Source: Armillaria gallica
Lineage: Eukaryota; Basidiomycota; Agaricomycetes; Agaricales; Physalacriaceae
Reading direction: 5' to 3'
DNA length: 64,000 bases
NCBI GenBank assembly: GCA_037576215.1
Contig: JBANDB010000006.1
Span: 5,580,001-5,644,000 of the forward strand
The number at the start of each line of letters is the position of its first letter. The stretch's first letter is position 1. Both the position numbers and the translations under genes were made by a program. Under the pieces are notes generated by a model. The model did not search any database. It was not told where the DNA came from and was given only the letters and a program-made list of their open reading frames with translations. This document shows positions 11,148 to 23,100 of the stretch, piece by piece.

Positions 11148-12662
11148 CCCATTCCAAAAATCATTCTCAGTAGCACATGCTCCTGATGGACAAAGGACGG
11201 AGGAACAGCCACCACAACCTTCCTCACCACGCCATTCTTTGTTCAGAAACCGACCCAATTCCCATGTCTTGGCCAATTAACCACCAGTAACCACTGTTCG
11301 AAACCCATTCTGTCGTTATCAGAGTCTACCAGCAATTCCACCTGCTTCGTTTTCAGAACAGGCCCAATTACTTGGCTCACTTGCAAATTATCAACATTCA
11401 GCTGCTCCACACAAACCCCAACCTGAAAATCAGATCACTCATAATAACTACAGACCAAATGTTAGCGCTGCAGACCAGCTTTTCTGCTGGACCACTCCTT
11501 TTGCAATACAAAGACACTCTGAACTTTTTGGCAGTTTACCATCTGAACTTGCAGACCATGCACACTCCACAATCCAAGGGGCACTAGCTCCCAACTCCAA
11601 ATCATCCTACACAGCTGGCTTACTAAGATTCACTCAATTTTGCAATAGATGGGGCATCCCTGAATTGGACAGGATGCCAGCATCTTACCCTCTACTCTGC
11701 ACTTTCATTGGAGAACACAAGGGCACTCGAGCGGGTGGATCCATCAAGAACTGGATCTTGGGACTCAAAGCCTGGCATGATATCAATGATGCTCCTTGGA
11801 ATGGTGATCATTGATGGATCAAGATGGCCTACATTTCAGCGAATAAGGAGGGTACATCCCACAAGAGACCACTATATGCTCCCGTCTCCATAGAACACTT
11901 GCTCACACTCTGCAATGCAATCAATCTCTCAGATCCTTTCCATGCTGCTATATGGGCAGTCACATTATGCACTTTCTTTGGATGTCACCACTTAGGTGAG
12001 CTTGTCGTCACCAGAGCATCAGTGTTTGACACAAAATACAATGTCTCCCAATCTACAGGTCGGTCAATTCCAATATAGACACTACCACATGCTCAATTCC
12101 ATTCTTTACAGCCATAAAATTCCAGGAGATGTGGGGTGATGTCAGATCAGTACATTTCCACATCCCATGGATGAAGACTACCAAGGAAGATGGGGCTGCA
12201 GTAATCCTGACTGCAAGAGATGATGATCTCTGCCCCTGCCAAGCACTACAGAATCACCTCACTATCAATCGTGATCCTCCCATGGATGCATCTCTCTTTG
12301 CCTATCGCTGAGGGAACACATGGAAGCACATGCTCAAGCATGAATTCCTGGACTTCTGCACTCTGATATGGGACAAGACATCCCTCATGCATATACATGA
12401 CCATAGCTTTTGCATCAGAGGTGCCATTGAACTTCTGTTGGCAGGGGTGCCTCCTGAGATCATGGCTGCAACCAGGGGATGGACATCTCTCACGTTCCTC
12501 CTCTACTGGCACTGCATGGAGGAGATACTGCCACTTAGCACTTCAAAAGCCTACAAGAAAACACATTTTGATGAACTCACAGAACTTTTCAAACAATTCC
12601 ACATTGCCAATAGCATTCCACACAATCTTATAACTGCTTCCAAAAGTGAGCTGGAGTTATAG
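11062..12662 (+). pseudogene. Ngaro-like tyrosine recombinase, catalytic arginines lost
   Basis: Frame 1 runs from about 11062, overlapping RNase H, with a Pro/Gln/Ser-rich N-terminus. The core-binding domain is around 11580-11820 (SSYTAGLLRFTQFC) and the catalytic domain from 11824. After the 53-bp intron at 12059-12111 the frame continues with HIPWMKTTKEDGA and the C-terminal box HSFCIRGAIELLLAGVPPE (12400-12460), then LLYWHCMEE, which holds the nucleophile Tyr. Family members have Arg in GCRRLGE and HSFRIGG-type boxes; here they read GCHHLGE (R to H) and HSFCIRG (R to C). Stops are TAA 11278, TGA 11812 and TGA 12309. The YR would integrate circular element DNA, but both catalytic Arg positions are gone. 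Confidence 0.8.
12059..12111 (+). other. Spliceosomal intron inside the tyrosine recombinase gene
   Basis: The donor is gtcggt (weak) and the acceptor tttacag, 53 bp in length. Removal joins phase 1 to phase 0 so that ...NVSQST continues as AIKFQEMWGDV. The phases on either side differ, so without splicing the recombinase cannot be read through. Confidence 0.55.
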
Positions 12663-12885
12663 TGGGTTATTATCACTTTCATCATTCACTACCTAACATT
12701 TGACTCAGGAACAATATCAATACCTTATAATCACTGATTCACTGTCGCTACTGCTAGTATAAAGAATTGAATCTAATTTGCACTGACATGTTCATGAAAA
12801 CCATACAATTGGCAGAGCTTTGCTCCATTGGGTGAGCCAGATTCACAATGCACCCTGGAATCCATCTGGTTGTGAGCTGCAGCTC

Positions 12886-13140
12886 TGCTTGGTGTTGCTG
12901 GATTTGGTACTTCTGCTCTCTGGTTCACTGAGTGCTCCAGACTTGAGGCTTCACACTGCTATCCCAACTCTGGGACCTCTACAAGTCAGCCCCCATTCTC
13001 ACACCACTTTCCCCTTTGGCTATTCAATTCCCCACCTGCAAAGCCCAAGTCTCAGACAACCCACCATATACACAGGTATTCACCATGTATCTAGTGTACA
13101 CTACTCTACTATTCCCTCTCAAGTGATACTTAGCTTATTT
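12886..13140 (+). repeat. Ngaro-like element, internal repeat B1
   Basis: From tggtgttgctggatttgg to agtgatacttagcttat. It repeats at 13384-13636 with scattered transitions and directly abuts A2. Confidence 0.8.
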
Positions 13141-13364
13141 CGAGATAAGCCTGCAGTGAGGTACAAGTGGAGGGCTTATCAGAGGATAAGCTAAGCTAGC
13201 TGCCTAATGAGGCCTTAGGCACTTATTCCACACATGTACAAACACCATGTCCCAATCCCCAAAGTATTGATCGCATCTTCTGAGTACTTCAACATGTCAC
13301 CAAACATTTCTCTCCTCATTTGCCAGCACTCAAGCTCTTTATTCTCGCCTCGTCGTTTTATTGA
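13141..13364 (+). repeat. Ngaro-like element, repeat A2
   Basis: Begins cgagataagcctgcag and matches A1 to cgttttattga. It sits between B1 and B2, giving the B1-A2-B2 order expected of split direct repeats. Confidence 0.85.
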
Positions 13365-13383
13365 CCCACCCACTTACACTCTT

Positions 13384-13636
13384 CAGTGTTTGGTGTTGCC
13401 AGATTTGGTATTTCTGCTCTCTGGTTCACTGAGTGCTCCAGACTTGAGGCTTCGCACTGCTATCCCAACTCTGGGACCTCTACAAGTCGGCCCCCATTCT
13501 CATGCCACTTTCTCCTTTGGCCATTTGATTCCCCACCTGCAAAGCTCAAGTCTCAGACAACCCACTGTATACACAGGTATTCACCATGTATCTGGTGTAC
13601 ACTACTCTTCCCTCTCGAGTGATACTTAGCTTATCT
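13384..13636 (+). repeat. Ngaro-like element, right repeat B2
   Basis: Second copy of B, ending gatacttagcttatct, after which the sequence leaves the element (ggcaagccagcac). It marks the right terminus. Confidence 0.8.
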
Positions 13637-14629
13637 GGCAAGCCAGCACATTGGGTTGGTTGGTTGGTTGGTTGGCCTCAGGAGCCCTTAAAAATATTTT
13701 GTCTACTCTTTTGCATGGAATGATAAAACTATTCTGGGCACTGTGAATGCATTGTTCAGTGTGAAAGAGCCTTTCTCATATCATATAAGACTCACAATAT
13801 GCTTAGGTGAGCCAATGGTAGGATTGGGGCTGACTGTGGCAAGTCAGATGTAAGGGGCCAGTAACCTTGGGTCTGGGAACTGGCAAGTTGCCAGTGGCTA
13901 TGTAGTCCTAAATGGTAAAATTGGAGGACTCAATCTTTATTTCTAGTATGTTAGTCTTATGCTGGTCAGTTGGTCATCTTGAGCAGGCTTTAAAAATATT
14001 TTTAATCTGATATAACTTTTTATGTTTTTGCAACCCTCTTGATGAAAATAATGATTGATAGTACCATCTCAGAGTTTGAGCCACTGCTTCCTCTTCAGCA
14101 ATGTGTTCACCAGTATCATTGATTAAGCCAATGCATTATCATGAGATAGGCTGGACTCCCTTACCTCTCAGTCCTTACACCCTGTATACTCTCTTGGCAC
14201 CTTCTCTTACTACACCTAACAAACTCTGCCATCCAAGGCATCATCAATGAGTGCAAGTGCAAGAATGGCAACCTCAATTGCTTCACCTTCAGTATGCACT
14301 TTACATCTATTAGTAGCACACTGGTGATGCACTTGATAATGGCAAGTGGCAAATGGACTCTAACTATTCTTTGATTTTGTTTCAATATTTAACATTTCAG
14401 ACATCCCTACCTGTTGCAACACATTCCAATGTGTTTCTATTCCAACACAACCATAAATGTATATTTCCTGCTAGTAATACCTGACCATTGTGTTGCAATG
14501 AATGTGTTCCAACAAACATGTACCTCTGAATTGGAATGTAAAACTACCAAATGCAACAGCCATGTTGGAACATGAGTACTTATTGCAATACTCTATTTCA
14601 ATAGTATATTCCAACACCTTGTAACATGG
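13637..14629. other. Spacer with GGTT microsatellite
   Basis: About five tandem GGTT units lie near 13660-13680, followed by AT-rich DNA. The only gene trace is the TatD relic at 14175-14280. A stretch rich in ttccaacac/tgttgcaac motifs in both orientations lies at 14390-14600; its origin is unclear. Confidence 0.4.
14175..14280 (-). pseudogene. Relic of the TatD-family nuclease gene end
   Basis: On the minus strand the segment reads gaggttgccattct, then atgccttggatggcagagtt, then ggtgccaagag and a TAA. The intact gene at 257-391 has the same order: gaggcttccattctc, attccctggatggcagagtt, ggtgccaagagcatatatag, TAA. In protein terms LRLP and PWMAEFV are recovered. About 30 bp of the helix between PWMAEFV and the last GAKS box is deleted. 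The fragment lies about 14 kb from the gene, in opposite orientation and inside AT-rich repeat DNA, so it appears to be a captured or rearranged, decayed 3' end. Confidence 0.6.
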
Positions 14630-14725
14630 TGAAAGGTGCTGAGCACCTATATAGATGCTAAATGCTATGCACAAAACATTACACAAAACACTCAGTAATT
14701 GCAGTTTGAAGGGAGGTAGATTATA

Positions 14726-15151
14726 TGTTACGATTTATTCATTTCTTTACCTAAGCACCTCTTATCTTATCCTATCTTCGGCGCTTACCCTTATCTTATC
14801 TTTAGATCTGCGACTCCACGGAGCCTTCATAAATCTTCACATCGTAACACTCCACTGTTACTCCACTGACACGTATGATTCTCGGCTACTGTGTATTTGG
14901 CTTATTCACTTTCTAACACGGTACCCTCATTTTAGTACCCATTACAGACCCTCACCTTAGTATATAAGTAGTTTACTCAAAGCTGTATATTCCCTAGCTT
15001 TGAGCTAAAGTTTATTCATACCGAAACACACTCCTTCTCGCTAAGAGCCATTAGTCAAATCTTGATGGTCAATCATCACGAGACTCAACAGTGACTGTAC
15101 AAATGCGATACAGCCGTTGCATTACCCTAGATTGAAAGTTTGGGTCTTACA
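14726..15151 (+). repeat. 5' LTR of the decayed Ty3 element
   Basis: TGTTACGATT...GGTCTTACA. It holds GATAAG-type motifs on the minus strand (14763-14805), a TATA box gtatataagt at 14961-14970, and AGCTTTGAGCTAAA at 14997-15010, about 35 bp further on, where transcription should start. Confidence 0.9.
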
Positions 15152-15165
15152 TTTAGCTCAAAGCT
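15152..15165 (+). promoter_or_regulatory. Self-complementary primer-binding site
   Basis: TTTAGCTCAAAGCT directly follows the 5' LTR and is the exact reverse complement of 14997-15010 at the predicted RNA start. This is the arrangement known from self-primed Tf1-group elements. I saw no match to a tRNA 3' end. Confidence 0.65.
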
Positions 15166-15192
15166 TCTTACTATCTTTTCCTAGACATACCC

Positions 15193-18100
15193 ATGGAAGA
15201 CGATGCTCACATTATAGCAATTTCACTAGGAATACCAAGCACCACTCTTCTGTCTCTTGCCATTCTTCTCGCACTCAGGTTCCAGTACAGACCACGATGA
15301 AGAGTGGAAAGACACCGTATCACCCCCTCAGTCATCACAGATGCCACCAATGGCATCCCACTCAAGCAGCAGCCACCCAGACTCTTCACACCCATACCAC
15401 AGTGACCGATCCCAATCAACAAGCTCACTGGGTCAGGAATCGACGAGATGGAGGAGGACATTCCTGAGTTGTCTTCTCCCATTATCCTGGAGAGAAGCAC
15501 TTCTACCTCTCCTGGAAGCTGCATGCCTGTCATCACCGTCTCTCCCATGCCTCCCTCTCCCGAGTATGTCCAGTACATCCCTTGAGCTCCCTCACCTGGC
15601 ACATATGCCCGATTCGCCACCTGTGTCGGGGGATTTGACATGGGCTGCGACATTAGACCTGTTGTGCCAGCAACCAATTACGATGTCTGGGCTGACAGGC
15701 ACCCTACTCCACCACCTACAGCCGGTATTGCTTCCGAGGAGTTCTGGGATAACGTCGACATCCCCTACAGCGCCTACTTCCCCTCCAACCACTCGCCCGA
15801 CCACCGCACACCTCCCCCAAGAGGTTACGGAACCCTTACCACATGGGACATCCCCGTACAGAGCCAGGAGCGCACACCCGAGCCTTTATGAGAGGTCGGT
15901 GATGAGCCTCCAGGCTCTGTATGCTCAGAATTCGCAGATTTTGCCTGCTAATTAACGCTATTGTCCCTTCAATGGCCTTTCAGCAAACCAATGATTGCAC
16001 GCACACTGATACCACTTTCATCCTATGGCAACCACTCCTTACGTGCTTTGTTATCCATTCCATCTTGCCACACATCATAATTGCCGTACTTCATCACAGC
16101 AAGGCACCTTTGATCAACAATCATCCCAATATGGAATCGTCACATCACTCAGAAGCACCTAGTTGACGCGCTCATTGATCACTTAATGAAAATGACGTGA
16201 TTGACGCGAGTACCATCCCAGCTATGGCAATAGCAGCTACAGCAACTACAGACCGTGTTTACTAAGGCTGTTACTTCACCAAGGCCTCAAGAAAACGTTG
16301 CCCCACGCGTACTCCTCAGTACGATGACTATCACTCAGTAATCCGCAGCTAAACAGCACCTAACGATCCATGCATCACTCAGCAAAACCATACGGTTCTC
16401 ATCCATACGAGGCAACGTCGACGAGTTGCTGTTACTTTAGAAGACCAAGGACCATATGTTACCTACAATTTTTACAAAGCCAAGGCCTTACGGCCTTACT
16501 AAGTCTCGCATATCTACTCTATTTATAAATTCGTACTTGTAGTATAAAAACTAGTTAGAAAACGTAGTAAGAGAGCAGTTCATCTCTAGTTGACCCCAGA
16601 CTACGTCAATTATCGTCACACTCTAGTCTATTGCCAGTAAACAACGTTTATTCACCATTCTACGGCAATATATTGTTTACACCAGCATATTCTTGATTGC
16701 ACATCGACTCTTGAAGCTCACCAGAGTTATTCCACAGTTTTTAACTGTGAAGAGTCCTTCGCTATGCACTCTTTGCTCTTAACACTATTGGTGCACACTC
16801 ATACTGTGCCAATACGTGATTGCCATGCCATACCTTGCCCCCATTATCTTTTATAGGCTGACATCATTTCACTTTCACACCATTGGAGTTTTTACCATTT
16901 CTCTTTCGCCATCGTTATCGTCGCCCACTTGGGTAGTCTCAGAGCAGACTTAGGCAAGTTTTTGTATAGTATCAGTCCCTTGAGTGGACTTGAAGGTTAG
17001 TTTGACATAGGATAGGATCATTTCAGTACCAGACAAGTTTTGCCATTGACTCAGCACCCTTGCATCGTATAGGACCAGTACCACTGCCAGTTTTCGTAGT
17101 TCCACATTTTCTCTCGCCAGCCCACCCTCAGCATCTCGTTCCACGTTTATTTCACCATTTGCAGTCCCCACGCAGTTTTCTCATCGCCTCGCTCACCCAT
17201 AGATTATTGTCGACCGTTTAGTCTATCTTCCATCGTTCTCCCCGCTCAGATTACTGTCCAGCGACGTTTTCTAGTCTCACCGCACATTTTCTTATACGGA
17301 TCCATAGTATTCACATCATACCCATTTTCGTTCCCTCTCATTTCGAGAGATTCCTACTAGCTTGAAACCATAGCATCTAGTACTCGACTACCAAGCAGTA
17401 CTACTTCGCAGACTTAAAGTCGCAGTGTATTCTTGCATATAGAGGAATTGTTCTACTGCATGGAGGTGCCCCGAACCACTCGCACACATGATCGCCTTGA
17501 TTGCTGTGCTACTATGTTAATTATCCAATCTCATTCTGAGTTGGTGTTGCCGTTGCCACGGAAGTCTTAGGCCCATCATCGAGGAACCCGTCGCCGGTCC
17601 CTCCACTCTTCGTCCTCCAAGGCACAGCGATTGGCGAAACATCAGATCCCCGACCAGATCCCCACACCGTCCCCCTCAAGCAAGTGCTTGGGAGCGACTC
17701 ACCCAGTGACTCAGGGAGCAGCCACGGCCTGAAGTTGAGGCCAGCGAGTCGACCGCCATTGAGACCAACCAGCCACCCCGTCCCCCTACCCCGTTCCCAG
17801 ACACCAGCCCCGCAATTAACGGAGCCACCGAGTTGCCCACCGAGTTGCCGAGCGAGCACCCGCGCTCTCACCCCAGTGATGATGACGCTAACTGACACCA
17901 TCAATTTTTATAATGAAACAGACAATGACCCATCAGTCCCAATCCCTGCTCTGTTAAGGCAAGCAGAACTTGTTGATATATATAATTATTTTGCCTACGA
18001 ATTACCCTTTTCCATGACTTGGGGGAACACCCAAGCCAGAAACGATTATTTTATGAAGAAACAGAGAGGTCTCCCATCAGATAAGATCTTACAGTATGAA

Positions 18101-19324
18101 GCAGAGCGAAACACTTGCTTCCTATGGAACGAAATACACCCAGATGCCATGATCGAGGAATTCCCCGATTACAAAGAAGCCGCACAGGAGATCGAGATAC
18201 AGGAACCGATGCCAGACGAACCACTGGTAGCGCCCCTGCGAATCACCAACACCTTCTCCTATGTCACCAGGCAGGTGGCACCAGGAACATACCAACCTGG
18301 GTTCCAGCCATTTGCCAGTGGTGGTCACGGAGCCGGTGCACAACCTGCACAACCACCGCAACCTCCCACTCCCCCAGTACGAGTAATGCTCCTGTGCTTT
18401 CCGGCACCACCAGCAATGCCAGACCTGCCGATACCTTGGGAGCTACAAGCCAGAGCTGTTGCCCCTTACGACGACTTCAAACCAAAAATCTTGAAGGAAG
18501 TTGACGATTTCAAAGGGGATTCTAATGACATCGCCCGCTTCTTTCTGAAGTGCGAACTACACTTCAATGTGTTCAACCGACACTTCTGCCAGCACCTGCA
18601 CAAAGTCGTCTTTTGCGTCTCTTGACTCGCAGAAGACACGGAGGTATGGTGGCAGTTGGCTGCACAGATCATAGGGAGAATGGCAGATGGGGAGCAGCAG
18701 TACCCAACTTACAAAGATTTCAAGTCGGAACTCACTGCAAGGTTCTGGAAGGATGCCGACGTGCAGTTAAAGTATGTGCAGTGAGAGAAACTCAGGCAAT
18801 CGGAACACAAGGACAGCGATAAGTTCTTCCAACTCTTTGAAGAGCTAGCTTACCACACCCAGGTACACAACAACGACCAGATAATGTTGCACCAGATCAA
18901 AAAGGCCACCCAACAGTCGAGTAAAAACACTATACTCAGCTGACGGAGAAGTGCCAATGGATTACCCAGGCTGGAAAGCATGCCTCCTCCGAATCAACTA
19001 TAACTGGCACCTCAAACAGGCAGAAGGAACAACAGCGGTACCATCTCGACCACAATCACAGAAGATGACCACGCCCGTACGGGGTGGTCAAACACCAGCA
19101 GCGCCCATAGCCACAACAAAGATGGCTAGCGGGACAACCTTTGGGGGGCGTGGCACACCAATGGATGTCAATGCTGCCAGGGCAGCCTCAGTGTGCTACC
19201 GATGTGGCAAACAAGGCCACTTCAAACATGACTGCCCTACCGCGCCAAAAACTAGGGCTGAAGCATTGCGATGTTGCAATACTTACTGGGACGCCCATCC
19301 AGAAGGGGACTCTCTCAACAATTG
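15193..19324 (+). pseudogene. Gag of the decayed Ty3 element (split, multiple TGA)
   Basis: It begins at ATG 15193 with a hydrophobic segment within the first 30 residues (STTLLSLAILLALRF), then a Ser/Pro-rich region. The family 2 copy at 15900-17578 interrupts it. The longest open piece, 17684-18625, contains a capsid-like stretch with WELQARAVAPYDDFKPK and ARFFLKCELHFNVF, as in retrotransposon Gag. The C-terminal zinc knuckle CYRCGKQGHFKHDC lies at about 19196-19237, and the frame ends at TGA 19322. Other in-frame stops are TGA at 18623, 18782 and 18940. Between 19325 and 20183 no continuous frame remains. Gag would build the particle and package RNA; this copy cannot. Confidence 0.75.
15900..17578 (+). 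mobile_element. Family 2 LTR-like repeat, copy I
   Basis: TGATGAGCCTCCAGGCTC at the start and TCTTAGGCCCATCA at the end, with flanks tcgg and tcga. It has a TATA box (agtataaaaact) near 16540. At 1679 bp it is non-coding and sits inside the Gag region of the decayed Ty3 element, so it is younger than that insertion. Confidence 0.8.
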
Positions 19325-20183
19325 AAGAGGTAAAAGAGAGCGCCGCATAGATAACGATTCAATCTACTCAGCCAAGGACTTGGTTTCAGCTGGTATGCCT
19401 ATCATGCTTAACAATTGTACTTATATATCGCCTGTAGTATCTACCACGCATTCAAATATACCCGTGACTTCACAATCAGACCAGAAACTAAGCCAGAATC
19501 GACCCACGGATCCTGGAACAAGTGGCATAGTCATCTGACTACCGGCTTGACCTTCAACAAGTAACCTATTACAGGCGAAAGCGAATGGTAAGTCACCTAC
19601 CATAGTGACACCCATCATAACGGCAGGGCACCAGTCAAGGTACTTCCCTTTGGGAACCGCCGCAGTGACGAATGCACGACCGGATGGGGCAGGAGTTCAG
19701 GTGCCTAATGGCGATCCTCCTGGTAGAATGGCTCTACGGAGTCCCTGCCTCGCAGGGAGTTATGAGGGAATAGCTTCGGCAAAACCTCCTCTGGTAAAAG
19801 AGATTACCATACAGTTACCAAAGTGTAAATCTCATGATGGGGCTTTGGGGAAAGCTGAGGACGACAACATTGACTCAGGATCCAAGAAGATAGACGAGGG
19901 GCCAGGGGTCTACTTGCCCTCAGTCCTGAAGAACCAGGATGAACCGGAGTTGAGTAAGTACCCCCGATCAGTTGCCAATGCCTATCGTGACACAGGGTGA
20001 CTCGATGATGGGGGAATGCTGAACGAAACGAGGGACCTGCAACAGAACACAGGCCCAAAGGAACCAGGTGAAGGCGACCGTCAGTCAACGGTGAGAAGCG
20101 TAGGCAATCGTTGTCCAGCGGTGTCAGCCCAACCTGCTGTCTCTTCATGAGACGGTGCCTTTGAGGAAAGCACCTCCCGTTCC

Positions 20184-23100
20184 ATGACCGACCAGAAAGC
20201 TGCAGGGCAGGAAGCTGCTAGTGCCCAGGCAGTGCAAAGGGGGCATCAGGTAGCTACTCTTGAAGAAGTACCTGACGACGAGGACATTACGAGTTTCATG
20301 ATGAACAAGAACGCTAAATTAACCCCTCTAGACTTAGAAACTGCAGTGACCTCACTGACAGTAGTCGAGCCCATACAGGTCGACGCGAAGGTTGAAGAGG
20401 CCCCGCAACTCTCATGCACTTATACAAGCGGAGAGACCTATAATGAATGGCTTAGACCATTCGGAGCTGAGTGGACTCTACGCAGCATAGTACAAGTGCG
20501 CACGGAGTCGGAAGCGAAGGCAATCCTAAAGAACTGGATTCACAAAGCACGCGCAGAGGAGGTCGTCGACTCAATGATCGAAGCAATGAGGGGGATGAAG
20601 CAAATCAGTGTGCTCTGGTGGCTTGAAGAGCTATGGGAGCCAAAGTGATATATCAGCGAGCTAAGTGGACTAGGGAAGGACCTGGTTATCCCCGTCATTC
20701 TCGGGGCACCAGGAACCACTCTCGAAATCCCTACAGCCATGCTGGTAGACAGCAGATGTACCAGTAGTGCCATCAACCAGAAGTTCGTCGACCTATACAA
20801 AATCCTGACTCGAACAACTGCTGCACCAATCCCGGTCTATAATGCCAACAGAACCAAAAACCAAGGAGGATCAATTACCAAATATGCCGAGATCAATCTC
20901 AAGATCGGAGATCATTCTGAACGAATAGATCTAGCTGTAACAGATCTTGGTGATAAACAGATCTTCCTCGGTCACGACTGGCTAGCCCGGCACAATCTGA
21001 TCATCAATTGGAAGACAGGAGGATTAATGTTTGCATGGTGCGAGTGTCACAAGAATCCATTTACGCTACCTGATGTGGATCCCGACAACAAATGGGACGA
21101 GGAGCTGGAAGAGGGAGATACCATTCTCGCAATAGATTTCACATGGGCCATTCTCATACGCGCTCATCATGCCAATGACTTAGCCGCCGCAGCCAACGCA
21201 GACAAGGAAACTAAGATGTTTGAAGAAATGGTCCCAGAGTGGTGTCGAAATTTCAACGACCTGTTCGACAAAGACAGTTTCGATGAACTTCCTGAACCAA
21301 AGACGTGGGATCATGCCATTGAACTCACTCCAAATGCAAGCGCCAATCTAGATTGCAAGGTCTACTCTTTAAACAGGAACGAACAGATGGAACTCGACAA
21401 ATTCTTGGACGAAAACCTCTCGAGTGGATGAATACGACCATCCAAGTTGCCCATGGCTTTGCCATTCTTCTTTGTTGAAAAGAAGGACGGCAAGCTACGA
21501 CCAGTCCAGGATTATTGGAAGCTCAATGAGCTGATGATTAAAAACTATTATCCACTTCCTTTAATCTCAGAACTAATGGACAAGTTGCAGGGTGCCAAGT
21601 ATTTTTCCAAGCTCAACGTTAGATGGGGATACAACAACGTGCACATCAAGAGTGGCGACGAGTGGAAGGCGGCATTCAGAACTAATCGAGGGTTGTTCAA
21701 ACCCATGGTTATGTTCTTCGGGCTCACCAATTCGCCTGCCACCTTCCAGTGGATGATGAATGACATTTTTAAAAATCTCATTGCATCAGGCACCGTCACT
21801 GTGTACCTAGACAACATCCTAATCATGTCCAAGACCAAGGAGGAGCATTGTCGCATTACACGCAAGGTTCTAAGACTCCTATGAAAGAACAAGCTATTCC
21901 TTAAAGTGGAGAAATGCAAGTTCGAGACCTTGGAAACAGAGTACCTCGGAGTCATCATCAGTGAAGGGAGCATCCGAATGGACCCAGTCAAAATCGCAGG
22001 AATCGCAGAGTGGCCTGTGCCAGTCAAGAAAGTACAACTCCAATCGTTCTTAGGCTTTACCAATTTCTACAGATGTTTCATTAAAGGATACAGCAAGGTC
22101 GTCAAGCTGATGACCCAGCTGACAGGAAACGATCCATGGAAATGGGGAAAAGCGCAACAGGACACATTCGAGGAGTTGAAAAGATTGCTGGCCGAAGAAG
22201 TGGTTCTGGCAATACCCACAGAAGGAGGAAAGTTCCGTGTAGAAGTGGATGCAAGTGAAGGAGCCATAGGGGCAGTTCTATCCCAAGAACAAGACAGCAA
22301 ATGGTGCCCAGTCGCGTTTCTGTCCAAGTCCCTCACAGTTATGGAATGAAATTATGAAATTTACGACAAAGAACTACTCGCAATCATGCTTGCGTTGGAC
22401 GAGTGGAGGCACTACCTAATGGGAGCGGCACAGGATTTCGAAATATGGACCGATCATCAGAATCTTCAGTATTTCTGAAAGCCCCAGAAGCTAAACCGAT
22501 GACAAGCACGTTGGGTAACAGAGCTTGCCGAATACCATTTCACACTACACCACAAACCAGGAACCACGAACAAGAAAGCCGACTTACTCAGTCACAGAGC
22601 AGATCACGAACAAGGAAAGGAGGACAATGATGAGGTTATCATCCTCAAACCCAAGCACTTCTGGGCACTAGTCATGCCCACTATTGAGGAAATCCATACC
22701 AAGATAAAGCAAGCCACACTCGACCACCACCGATGGGACAAGAATGTCGCGACTTCCCTTAACCACGACCGAGGAATGAAACAGGATGACGGGCTGATCT
22801 ATTACGACTCCTGCATTTATGTTCCTTCTGACCATGCGTTATGAGGAGAAATCATCATGCAATTTCATGACCATATCACGGCAGGACACCCCAGCATTGA
22901 AAAGACTAAAGAACTCATCTTATGAGAATATTGGTGGCCCAAGATGAAAAAAGACATAGAAGATTATGTCTGTGGCTGCGAGACATGCCAACAAACCAAG
23001 TCGAGCACTCAGGCAAAAGCAGCACTGCTCCATCCAAATGCCATTCCATCCCAACCCTGGACTCATATCTCCATCAACATGGTCACTGGTTTACCAAAGA

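Larger units (their letters stand above)
4061..13636 (+). mobile_element. Ngaro-like (DIRS order) tyrosine-recombinase retroelement, decayed and interrupted
   Basis: The order is A1 repeat (4061), Gag-like ORF, reverse transcriptase, RNase H, tyrosine recombinase, then B1-A2-B2 repeats ending near 13636. Split direct repeats of this form, with a YR instead of an integrase, are the signature of PAT/Ngaro elements. Removing the family 1 insertion at 7127-10622 leaves about 6.1 kb and restores the RT frame exactly. No methyltransferase domain was seen, which favours Ngaro over DIRS1. Coding frames carry several TGA stops, and key catalytic residues of RNase H and YR are changed by G-to-A or C-to-T transitions, so the copy is dead. 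Two in-frame spliceosomal introns are visible, at 6207-6447 and 12059-12111. Confidence 0.85.

Noticed and set aside
13655..13680. Telomere-like repeat
   Set aside because: It is a short GGTT microsatellite of about five units inside the window, not a fungal telomere repeat.
14400..14600. A separate repeat family with ttccaacac/tgttgcaac words
   Set aside because: I could not find a second copy of this part in the window, so only the portion from 14630 on is assigned to family 4.
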